From contig JAFLCM010000076.1 of NCBI GenBank assembly GCA_017303565.1, positions 1-8,865 of the forward strand: a stretch of 8,865 bases of DNA. The letters are read 5' to 3'. Under the pieces are notes generated by a model that had not been told where the DNA came from, made no database searches, and was given only the letters and a program-made list of their open reading frames with translations. A program made the position numbers and the translations under genes. The DNA is from Planctomycetota bacterium (GTDB lineage Bacteria; Planctomycetota; Phycisphaerae; Phycisphaerales; UBA1924). This document shows, one piece after another, positions 1 through 5,266 of this stretch; positions within the stretch are counted from its first letter, which is position 1, and every line of letters starts with the position of its first letter.

Positions 1-44
1 CCGCCCGTGTCCTTGAGATCAAGCCGGGCGAAACCTCGGAGTAA
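1..44 (+). CDS. C-terminal tail of an upstream gene (partial)
   Basis: The frame starting at base 3 reads ARVLEIKPGETSE and stops at TAA (42-44). The composition is protein-like, and mostly G or C falls at third codon positions, as in the neighbouring genes. Only 13 residues are visible, so no family can be named. The stop lies in the loop of an inverted repeat (34-50), a common arrangement at gene ends. A chance open frame of this length is possible, so the call rests on the plausible peptide and the stop position. Confidence 0.45.
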   Translation, partial: ARVLEIKPGETSE

Positions 45-58
45 CCGAGGGGCCTCGG
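34..58 (+). terminator. Overlapping inverted repeats at the upstream gene end
   Basis: CCTCGG (34-39), CCGAGG (45-50) and CCTCGG (53-58) alternate, so the middle arm can pair perfectly with either outer arm. The first hairpin has a 6-bp stem and a 5-base loop (AGTAA) that contains the putative stop codon. No T-run follows directly. A short palindrome, AAACCGCGGTTT, with a T-run lies further on at 77-90. This could help end transcription or protect the 3' end, but it is not a textbook intrinsic terminator. Confidence 0.3.
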
Positions 59-137
59 ACCGCCCCGATCGCGACCAAACCGCGGTTTTTCAGCCGCCGA
101 CCGCCCTCCGAACGGATCGGAGTGGGGGGGTTCTCCG

Positions 138-143
138 TATAGA
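138..143 (+). promoter_or_regulatory. Possible -10 box for the PilT-like gene
   Basis: TATAGA matches the sigma-70 -10 consensus at four of six positions and lies in an otherwise GC-rich 145-base gap, about 45 bases before the ATG. No good -35 hexamer is visible at the usual spacing. The gene has no Shine-Dalgarno sequence before its ATG. Confidence 0.25.
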
Positions 144-188
144 CTTGCTCCCCCGAACCGCCCTCCAACACACGACCACCGCCCAGCC

Positions 189-1355
189 ATGAACATCCTC
201 AACGAATCCGTCGTCGGTGTCCCCACCCAGGCCATGGCCGGGCACACCACCCTCGACCCCGACCGCAAGCACGACCCCCACGCCACCCGCTTCGGCAAGT
301 TCCTGCAGGCGTGCATCAAGTTCGAGGGCTCCGACCTCATCATCAAGTCCGGCTACGCCCCGAAGGTCCGCCTCCGCGGCGCCCTCAAGAGCCTCGACAC
401 CGAGCCCGTCGAGTTCGAGGAGTTCGTCTCGATCGCCAAGCACATCCTCACCGAGGAGCAGTTCGCCGACCTCCACAAGTTCGGCTCCGTCGACTTCGCC
501 TACGACTACGACAAGGGCAACCGCTTCCGCGTCAACCTGTTCCAGTCCCGCGGCAAGCTCTCGATCGCGGCCCGACTGGTCACCAGCAAGATCCGCCGCT
601 TCGAGGACCTCTACCTCCCCCCGGTCATGAGCGAGATCGCCCTGCAGCCGCAGGGCATCGTCCTGCTCGCCGGCGTCACCGGCTCGGGCAAGAGCACGAC
701 CATCGCGTCGATGCTCAACTACATCAACGCCCAGCGCCCCGTCCACATCATCACCATCGAAGACCCCATCGAGTACATCTTCGAGGACCAGAAGGCCACC
801 ATCCACCAGCGCGAGGTCGGCATCGACGTCCTCGACTTCAAGACCGGCCTCCGCGCCCTGGTCCGCGAGAACCCCGACGTCGTCCTCATCGGCGAGATGC
901 GCGACTCCGAGACCTTTGAGGCCGCCCTCCACGCCTCGGAAACGGGGCACCTCGTCTTCGGCACCATCCACGCCTCCAGCGCCAGCCAGACCTTCGGCCG
1001 CATCTACGACCTCTTCCACGCCGACGAGCGCGAGCAGGTCCGCAAGATCCTGGCCTACCAGATGCGCGCCATCGTCTACCAGAAGCTCCTCCCGACCCTC
1101 CGCCCCGAGATCGCCCGCATCCCCGCGCTCGAGATCCTCATCAACAACGCCGTGGTGCGCAAGTACATCATGGAGGCCCGCGAGAACGAGCTCCTCGACG
1201 TCATCCGCAGCCAGGAAAGCCAGCAGATCGGCATGATCGATTTCAACGGCTCCCTCGTGAAACTCGTCACCGAGGAGTTCATCCACCTCCGCGTCGCCAT
1301 GGAGGTCACGCCGAACCCCGACGAACTGCGGATGCGGTTGAAGGGGATCGGGTAA
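189..1355 (+). CDS. pilT: Type IV pilus retraction ATPase (PilT/PilU family)
   Basis: This is a cytoplasmic hexameric ATPase of the secretion/retraction superfamily. Known members disassemble type IV pili and so drive twitching, adhesion retraction or DNA uptake. The 388 residues hold an N-terminal PAS-like domain (about 35-130; GSDLIIKSG matches the usual SDLHL-type segment). The ATPase core follows: Walker A GVTGSGKST (162-170), Asp box IITIEDPIEY (187-196), Walker B VVLIGEMRD (231-239) and His box ETGHLVFGTIH (251-261). The C-terminal part ends in NPDELRMRLKGIG, as in PilU/PilT-like proteins. The GEMRD form of Walker B and the absence of the zinc-binding Cys motifs of PilB/GspE argue for a retraction rather than an assembly motor. 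There is an extra N-terminal stretch of about 30 residues compared with typical PilT; M16 is an alternative start. No other pilus gene is adjacent. The choice between PilT and PilU is not certain. Confidence 0.9.
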   Translation: MNILNESVVGVPTQAMAGHTTLDPDRKHDPHATRFGKFLQACIKFEGSDLIIKSGYAPKVRLRGALKSLDTEPVEFEEFVSIAKHILTEEQFADLHKFGSVDFAYDYDKGNRFRVNLFQSRGKLSIAARLVTSKIRRFEDLYLPPVMSEIALQPQGIVLLAGVTGSGKSTTIASMLNYINAQRPVHIITIEDPIEYIFEDQKATIHQREVGIDVLDFKTGLRALVRENPDVVLIGEMRDSETFEAALHASETGHLVFGTIHASSASQTFGRIYDLFHADEREQVRKILAYQMRAIVYQKLLPTLRPEIARIPALEILINNAVVRKYIMEARENELLDVIRSQESQQIGMIDFNGSLVKLVTEEFIHLRVAMEVTPNPDELRMRLKGIG

Positions 1356-1408
1356 CAGTTCGGCTCGTTCGTGGCGCGGCGGGCGCGTCCCCTCGCGGCC
1401 GTGGCACC

Positions 1409-1414
1409 TAGCAT
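1409..1414 (+). promoter_or_regulatory. Possible -10 box for a leaderless antitoxin mRNA
   Basis: TAGCAT (TANNNT form) ends five bases before the antitoxin ATG at 1420, so transcription would begin at or next to the start codon. No Shine-Dalgarno sequence precedes that ATG. The box is individually weak and gains support from the same arrangement at three other genes in the window. Confidence 0.3.
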
Positions 1415-1419
1415 TCCCC

Positions 1420-1653
1420 ATGATCCGCGAGCAGGACATCCATTTCGTCTTCGAGCACGGCGTTCTCCGGCCCGAGGGGAACGTCGATTTGCCCGAAGGC
1501 GCTCGCGGGATCGCCAGGATCATGCCTTCGCCCGTGGAACTCGAAGAGCGAAAGCGGCTCGCGCTCGCGGAGATCCGCCGGATCGGCGACTCGGGGGTCT
1601 TGAGCTCGGGAGGCTTGAAGGTCTCCCGCGAGCAGATGCACGAGCGCCGTTGA
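1420..1653 (+). CDS. Antitoxin, AF2212/DUF104-like, of a PIN toxin pair
   Basis: This 77-residue protein is probably the antitoxin that binds and neutralises the PIN-domain ribonuclease encoded next to it, and it may repress the operon. The N-terminal half reads FVFEHGVLRPEGNVDLPEG (9-27), which matches the short beta-strand signature (xFENGVLRPLxPLDLPEG) of AF2212-like/DUF104 antitoxins. The remainder is a charged, helix-rich tail with an Arg/Glu-rich stretch (about 38-54), the likely toxin-binding part. It ends at TGA (1651-1653), inside the start region of the toxin. Third codon positions carry more A/T than in the pilT gene, consistent with horizontal acquisition, as is common for such modules. 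I see no DNA-binding domain of the AbrB or ribbon-helix-helix type. Confidence 0.7.
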   Translation: MIREQDIHFVFEHGVLRPEGNVDLPEGARGIARIMPSPVELEERKRLALAEIRRIGDSGVLSSGGLKVSREQMHERR

Positions 1654-2050
1654 CACCAACGTGCTGATCTACGCGGTGGACTCGCGCGACGCGGTGAAGC
1701 GGGCGAAGGCCATCGATCTCCTCGCGCGACTCCCCGCTCCCGAGACCATTATCCCTTGGCAGGTGGCGTGCGAGTTGGCCGCTGTCCGCTACCGCATGAG
1801 GCACACGGGGGCACTCCAAGGTGACCCTTCGCCGGTCATCGAGCAGCTCCGGTCTTGCTTTCCGATCATTCTTCCCCAAGTCGCGACCCTGGCAAGGTCT
1901 CAACGGCTGATCGGCGAGTTGGGTCTTTCGATATGGGACGCGATGCTCATCGCCGCGTGCGCCGACGCCGGAGTGGCCCGTCTGTTCACGGAGGACCTCC
2001 AAAGCGGGCAGTCGATCGCCGGAGTCGAAATCATCAACCCGTTCTCATGA
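1640..2050 (+). CDS. vapC: PIN-domain toxin (VapC-like), apparent ACG start
   Basis: VapC-type PIN proteins are magnesium-dependent ribonucleases that cut tRNA or rRNA. Counting from ACG at 1640 the product has 136 residues: (M)SAVDTNVLIYAVDSRD, with the first catalytic Asp at D5, Glu in ACEL (E45), Asp in SIWDAMLIAAC (D100) and the acidic pair in LFTEDLQSG (E118/D119), ending INPFS. All four acidic positions of the PIN site are therefore present. The first standard start in this frame is GTG at 1661, which would remove D5 and the whole DTN motif. The frame is closed by TGA at 1616-1618, and between there and DTN there is no ATG, GTG or TTG. ACG at 1640 lies where family members begin and overlaps the antitoxin end by 14 bases. 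Either ACG is used, or an ATG-to-ACG change has silenced the toxin, or there is a sequencing error. Codon use is less GC-biased than in neighbouring genes. Confidence 0.75.
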   Translation, partial: TSAVDTNVLIYAVDSRDAVKRAKAIDLLARLPAPETIIPWQVACELAAVRYRMRHTGALQGDPSPVIEQLRSCFPIILPQVATLARSQRLIGELGLSIWDAMLIAACADAGVARLFTEDLQSGQSIAGVEIINPFS

Positions 2051-2089
2051 GCACGGCGGCGGGAACCGGTGTTTCCCTCCCCCCGGCCA

Positions 2090-2095
2090 TATGAT
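2090..2095 (+). promoter_or_regulatory. Likely -10 box just upstream of the cobalamin/GTPase gene
   Basis: TATGAT matches five of six -10 consensus bases and ends eight bases before the ATG at 2104. The predicted transcription start falls within a few bases of the ATG, giving a leaderless or near-leaderless message. No Shine-Dalgarno sequence is present. No convincing -35 lies upstream. Confidence 0.4.
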
Positions 2096-2103
2096 GGCCC
2101 CGC

Positions 2104-3246
2104 ATGTCCCAGACCCTCCACGCCCCGACCACCGAGTTCGAGAAGACCGACCGCTGCGCCGGCCTTGATCACCGACCCCGCGTCCTCCTCGGCAAAATGG
2201 GCCTTGACGGCCACGACCGCGGTGTAAAGGTCATCGCCCGTGCCCTCCGCGATTCGGGCGTCCATGTCGTCTACTCCGGCCTTTGGCAGACGCCCCGCAG
2301 CCTCGCCATCTCCGCCCGGGATGAGGACTGCGACGTCATCGCCGCCTCGATGATGTCCAACTCCCACCTGGTCCTCGGGCCCAAACTCCTCGAATCGCTC
2401 CGCGAGTTCGGACGCCCCGACCTGCCCGTCCACATGGGCGGCATCATCCCCCAGAACGACATCCCCGTCCTCCAGTCCGCCGGCGTGAAGCGCGTCTTCA
2501 CCACGGGCGTCGGCCTCCTCGACATCGTCGAGGCCGTCAAGACCGCCGTCGCCCCGCTCGCTCAGACCGTCCCCAGCAGCCACGCGACGGCTCAGCTCGC
2601 CCGCGACATCTCGCTCGCGCACCTGGGCCGCCCGGTTCGCTCTGGCGCGAAGAAGGCCCGCCCCAAGCGCGTCATCGGCGTCACCGGCTCCCCCGGCGCG
2701 GGCAAGAGCACCCTCGTCGCCGCCCTCGCCTCCGAGCACGCCCGCCGCAGCGAATCGAGCCACAGCCTTGGCCGCGTCGCCGTCGTCGCCTTCGACCCCA
2801 TGAGCCCGATCACCGGCGGAGCGCTGCTGGGCGACCGCCTCCGCGTCGACTTCAACCGGCTCGAAGAAAAGGTCTACTACCGCTCGCTCGCCATCAGCGG
2901 CGAGGACTACGCCACGCTGAACGATGTCCTTGAGCTCATCGGCGGCGCAGGTTTCGAGACCGTCTTCGTCGAGACCGTCGGCGCGGGGCAGAACGAGACC
3001 AAAATCCGGCGCCACGTCGACCGCACCGCCGTCGTCCTCGTCCCCGGCATGGGCGACGCGATCCAAATGGACAAAGCGGGCATCCTCGAGATTGCCGACG
3101 TCTTCGTCTGCAACAAGGCCGACCACCACGGCCAGAACGAACTCATCCGCGACCTCCGCGATATCGCCGGCCGCCGCACCGTCATCGAGACCATCGCCAC
3201 CCAGGGCAAGGGCGTCACGGAGTTGTACGAGTCGCTGATGGGCTGA
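2104..3246 (+). CDS. Cobalamin-binding domain fused to MeaB-like GTPase
   Basis: A two-domain cytoplasmic protein of 380 residues. Residues about 24-150 are a methylmalonyl-CoA-mutase-type B12-binding domain: RVLLGKMGLDGHDRG carries the DxHxxG motif (D35, H37, G40), whose His is the lower axial ligand of cobalt, and HMGG (110-113) fits the conserved GG turn. Residues about 188-380 are a MeaB/ArgK-type G3E GTPase: Walker A GSPGAGKS (195-202), FDPMSPITGGALLGDR (230-245), ETVGAGQNE (290-298) and the guanine-specificity motif NKAD (337-340). In characterised relatives the GTPase loads, protects or repairs adenosylcobalamin on an acyl-CoA mutase. The domain order equals the N-terminal half of IcmF, but the mutase TIM barrel is absent: the gene ends cleanly at TGA and no mutase reading frame follows. 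The catalytic subunit must lie elsewhere, as in split archaeal mutases. The substrate (methylmalonyl-, isobutyryl- or other acyl-CoA) cannot be told from this. Confidence 0.88.
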   Translation: MSQTLHAPTTEFEKTDRCAGLDHRPRVLLGKMGLDGHDRGVKVIARALRDSGVHVVYSGLWQTPRSLAISARDEDCDVIAASMMSNSHLVLGPKLLESLREFGRPDLPVHMGGIIPQNDIPVLQSAGVKRVFTTGVGLLDIVEAVKTAVAPLAQTVPSSHATAQLARDISLAHLGRPVRSGAKKARPKRVIGVTGSPGAGKSTLVAALASEHARRSESSHSLGRVAVVAFDPMSPITGGALLGDRLRVDFNRLEEKVYYRSLAISGEDYATLNDVLELIGGAGFETVFVETVGAGQNETKIRRHVDRTAVVLVPGMGDAIQMDKAGILEIADVFVCNKADHHGQNELIRDLRDIAGRRTVIETIATQGKGVTELYESLMG

Positions 3247-3263
3247 GCGAGGCCACAGCGATG

Positions 3264-3291
3264 AAAAAAGCCGCTCGGTTACCCGAGCGGC
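3264..3291 (-). terminator. Strong intrinsic terminator for the PEP-CTERM-like gene
   Basis: GCCGCTCGG (3270-3278) and CCGAGCGGC (3283-3291) form a perfect 9-bp GC-rich stem with a 4-base loop. Read on the minus strand the stem is followed at once by six T (complement of 3264-3269). It starts 32 bases after the stop of the minus-strand gene at 3324, the ideal place. On the plus strand no T-run follows, so it should not end the cobalamin/GTPase transcript by the intrinsic mechanism, although that gene stops only 23 bases away. Confidence 0.85.
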
Positions 3292-3323
3292 GTCATCGAA
3301 GTTCTCTCGGATTTCTGCCCGGC

Positions 3324-3992
3324 TCAGCGCCGCCGGCGCAGGCCGACGAGGCCGACCAGCCCGATCGCCGCCGCGCCCGGCGTCGGCACGATGCGAACGT
3401 TGTCGATATCGAAGTTCACCGTCACGGCTTGCCCGGCCAGAGCGCCCGGCAGCGCGCCGTACTGAACCCGCGCCACGTTCGAGAAGATGTTCGCGTACAC
3501 AGCGCCCGGCTCGGGCACGTACGTCCCGCCGCTGGTGACGTCCAGCGTCACGGTCGTCCAGGTGTTCGGCTGAACGGTCGAGCCCAGCGCGATGATGCCC
3601 GGGAACGCCGGGGCCGTCGCGCTGGTCCACCGCGCGAACACCTGCAGCGCCACCGACGCGTCGTGCCGGATGTCGAACGACAGCGTGGTCACGCCGCCCG
3701 TGATCCAGTCGCCGAAGAAGTTGCCGCCCGAAGCGCCCGTGGTGTTCTGGCACCGCAGGATCGCCGGCGTGCTGCCCGCGTTCGTCGAGGCGAAGTTGAA
3801 CGGGGCGCTCGCGTAGCCGGACCCGTCCGGCCCGCCCGTCGCCAAGTACGCCGCCGGGCCGTTCGCGCTGTTGGTCCAACTGCTGTTGTTCGCGGCGAAC
3901 GTCTCGGTAAACGGCACGGTCAGGGCCCCGGCGCTCGCCGAAGCCATCGCCACCAGCGCCAGCGCCGCGGAACGGTTGATCACATCACACAT
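3324..3992 (-). CDS. Exported protein with PEP-CTERM-like C-terminal anchor
   Basis: A 222-residue exported protein of unknown function. Residues 1-23 form a signal peptide (SAALALVAMASASAGA, probable cleavage after AGA). Residues about 26-200 are rich in Thr, Ser, Asn, Ala and aromatics in alternating beta-strand patterns, suggesting a jelly-roll or carbohydrate-binding-like sandwich; FDIDNVRI (194-201) is a typical last strand. The C-terminus, VPTPGAAAIGLVGLVGLRRRR (202-222), is a proline motif, a hydrophobic span and an Arg run, the layout of PEP-CTERM-type sorting signals common in Planctomycetes and thought to lead to anchoring or processing at the envelope. The start at 3992 is chosen because GAGGAG (4006-4001) lies eight bases before it; GTG at 4001 would overlap this site. 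An internal VPEPG (159-163) is not at the C-terminus and is not the signal. The gene is monocistronic, closed by the terminator at 3264-3291. Confidence 0.8.
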   Translation of the reverse strand: MCDVINRSAALALVAMASASAGALTVPFTETFAANNSSWTNSANGPAAYLATGGPDGSGYASAPFNFASTNAGSTPAILRCQNTTGASGGNFFGDWITGGVTTLSFDIRHDASVALQVFARWTSATAPAFPGIIALGSTVQPNTWTTVTLDVTSGGTYVPEPGAVYANIFSNVARVQYGALPGALAGQAVTVNFDIDNVRIVPTPGAAAIGLVGLVGLRRRR

Positions 3993-4000
3993 GGTGCTCA

Positions 4001-4006
4001 CTCCTC
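4001..4006 (-). promoter_or_regulatory. Ribosome binding site that fixes the PEP-CTERM-like gene start
   Basis: GAGGAG on the minus strand is eight bases before ATG at 3992. It overlaps the alternative GTG start at 4001, which would have no ribosome site of its own. This supports the 222-residue product. Confidence 0.7.
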
Positions 4007-4052
4007 AAGTTCTGTTGATGCACGAAGACCCTGTGCCGGGACCGTGGACCCT

Positions 4053-4109
4053 CGGGCGGATCGCCCGGGCGTCACGCGAAACCTAGCACGCGCCCACCGG
4101 GGCGTCACG
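4053..4109. repeat. Hairpin and 10-bp direct repeat upstream of the PEP-CTERM-like gene
   Basis: The 182-base gap between the pseudopilin stop and the PEP-CTERM-like gene must hold the latter's promoter. It contains a direct repeat GGGCGTCACG at 4067-4076 and 4100-4109, exactly 33 bases apart (about three helical turns), and a hairpin CGGGCG-GAT-CGCCCG (4053-4067) touching the first copy. A weak -10-like TAGGTT on the minus strand (4085-4080) lies between the copies. This may be a regulator binding region; the roles are inferred. Confidence 0.3.
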
Positions 4110-4168
4110 GACTTTTCCCCGAAATCCCGGCGATTCTCACCGACGGGAGGCATTCCCCATCTTCACAC

Positions 4169-4187
4169 GCCGCCCTACAGGGGCGGC
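4169..4187 (-). terminator. Hairpin over the pseudopilin stop codon
   Basis: GCCGCCC (4169-4175) and GGGCGGC (4181-4187) form a perfect 7-bp stem with loop TACAG, which includes most of the TAG stop of the minus-strand pseudopilin. There is no T-run on the minus-strand 3' side, so it is better seen as a 3'-end stabiliser or weak terminator. Confidence 0.3.
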
Positions 4188-5095
4188 ATGACGTAGTTCT
4201 CGCTCGTCGCCTTCGGCGCCCAGCGCCGCATGTCCTGCATCTGGTCCCAGTCCAGCGCCTCCGCGTGACCGTCCCCCATGCAGCCCACCGCCTTCTTGCT
4301 GTACCGGAAACTGACGTTGCCGGTCTGTGCGGGCGTGGTGGTGGGGTTGGGGGTCTGGGTGCTCCAGCGCCGGTTGAAGAAGTTCGGCGGCGTCACCCGG
4401 TAAAAACCGTCCAGCGTCACCCCGCCCACCGGGTCGGCCCCGTGGCTTGTGGCGAACACCAGGAGTTCCGTCGGGCGGGTCATGTCCGACAGCCGCCGCA
4501 CGTACCAGTTATTCCCCCAGGCCCGGCGGGTCGCGTCCGCGTAGGTCGGGTTGAAGGCGTACGCCCCGCCGTCGTTCGTGTCCGCGCTCCCGCCCACGAA
4601 CACCTGGTTCAGCCCGAGCCGCGGCCCCACCGACACCGCGTACCGGAACAGTTCCGAGTTCTGGTCGCCGTTGGTCTTCAGCGTGGACTCGATCGACGCC
4701 CGGTCCCGATACCAGGAACCAAGGTCGTACTCGAAGTAGGAGATCAGCCGCCAGGGGTACCGCTGGGCGGTCAGGCCCGTCAGCCGCTTGCCGTTCTGGT
4801 CGATCGCCACCACCTCGCCGCGGGTCACCATCGTCTGGGAGGCGAAGCCCGGCGGGACATTGCCCGAATGGTCCGTCGCGTACATCCGATGGGCCGTGCC
4901 CAGTTCTCGGGCCGAGACCAGTTCCCCCGTCAGGTAGGTGCACTCCCGCGCTTTCGAGAGCGCCGGCACCAGCACCGCCATCAGCACGCCGATGATCGCC
5001 ACCGCGACCAGCACTTCCACGAGCGTGAACGCCCGGGTCAGCGCAGGCCGCCCCGCGTGGTTCGTCGTCCGTAGGTTGTTCATCCGAGTTTCCAT
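4175..5095 (-). CDS. Type II pseudopilin, planctomycete H-X9-DG-like
   Basis: A 306-residue prepilin-like protein, probably processed by prepilin peptidase and inserted by its N-terminal helix; related proteins are minor parts of type II secretion or pilus-like machines, and they are greatly expanded in Planctomycetes with unknown roles. The N-terminus has a positive leader followed by RAFTLVEVLVAVAIIGVLMA (21-40), with F23 at +1 and E27 at +5. The residue at -1 is Ala22 instead of the usual Gly. A helical stretch leads to HRMYATDHSG (69-78), as in this family. Near the C-terminus GCMGDGHAEALDW (271-283) is the DG-H element; the upstream conserved His position appears to be R264. The start is set at 5095 because AAAAAAAGGA (5112-5103) lies seven bases before it; ATG at 5083 has no such site, and a longer frame up to 5323 would add a non-pilin-like extension that crosses the divergent gene. 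The gene is divergent from the secreted protein at 5267. Confidence 0.85.
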   Translation of the reverse strand: METRMNNLRTTNHAGRPALTRAFTLVEVLVAVAIIGVLMAVLVPALSKARECTYLTGELVSARELGTAHRMYATDHSGNVPPGFASQTMVTRGEVVAIDQNGKRLTGLTAQRYPWRLISYFEYDLGSWYRDRASIESTLKTNGDQNSELFRYAVSVGPRLGLNQVFVGGSADTNDGGAYAFNPTYADATRRAWGNNWYVRRLSDMTRPTELLVFATSHGADPVGGVTLDGFYRVTPPNFFNRRWSTQTPNPTTTPAQTGNVSFRYSKKAVGCMGDGHAEALDWDQMQDMRRWAPKATSENYVMPPL

Positions 5096-5102
5096 CGGAT
5101 CG

Positions 5103-5112
5103 TCCTTTTTTT
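5103..5112 (-). promoter_or_regulatory. Ribosome binding site that fixes the pseudopilin start
   Basis: AAAAAAAGGA on the minus strand ends seven bases before ATG at 5095. It selects this ATG over the in-frame ATG at 5083 and the far upstream frame opening. Confidence 0.6.
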
Positions 5113-5142
5113 CGCACGCGTTCGACTTGGGGTCCAGCGGGT

Positions 5143-5150
5143 TGTATAGT
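5143..5150. promoter_or_regulatory. Overlapping divergent -10-like boxes
   Basis: In the 171-base gap between the divergent pseudopilin and dockerin-like genes, the plus strand reads TATAGT (5145-5150, five of six consensus) and the minus strand reads TATACA (5148-5143, four of six). They could serve the plus gene with a leader of about 110 bases and the minus gene with one of about 40 bases. No clear -35 at standard spacing is seen on either strand. A second weak candidate for the plus gene is GATAAC (5255-5260), six bases before its ATG. Confidence 0.3.
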
Positions 5151-5266
5151 TGCGACCGAGTCTCAACGATACCCTGGAACCCCCGGAATGTCGAATCTCC
5201 GACAAAACTATCCGGATATCGCACGTCGGTCAAGCGATCAACCAACCTCCCCGAGATAACAGCCCC

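Noticed and set aside
77..90. AAACCGCGGTTTTT as an intrinsic terminator
   Set aside because: The stem is only 4-5 bp with a minimal loop, and it is too weak to call with confidence. It is mentioned only with the repeats at 34-58.
90..1523. Long open frame (477 codons) on the minus strand opposite the PilT-like gene
   Set aside because: It is the mirror of a strongly GC3-biased real gene. The translation is a low-complexity Asp/Glu/Val/Leu/Gly-rich sequence with no motifs, while the plus strand shows all ATPase motifs.
3504..3518. Internal VPEPG in the PEP-CTERM-like protein as a sorting signal
   Set aside because: It lies about 60 residues before the C-terminus and is not followed by a hydrophobic span and Arg run. 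The real signal is the terminal VPTPG segment.
1900..3879. Very long open frame (659 codons) on the minus strand
   Set aside because: It runs antisense through the toxin and cobalamin/GTPase genes and across the terminator and part of another gene, with low-complexity Arg/Asp/Gly/Ala-rich translation. It is a by-product of codon bias.
3261..4196. Plus-strand open frame starting MKKAARLPERRH
   Set aside because: It starts in the terminator hairpin and runs antisense to the PEP-CTERM-like gene. The translation is Arg-rich and low in complexity.
5150..5266. N-terminal extension of the dockerin-like protein up to 5150
   Set aside because: The first 39 codons of that frame overlap the divergent promoter region, are not protein-like, and would bury the signal peptide inside the protein.
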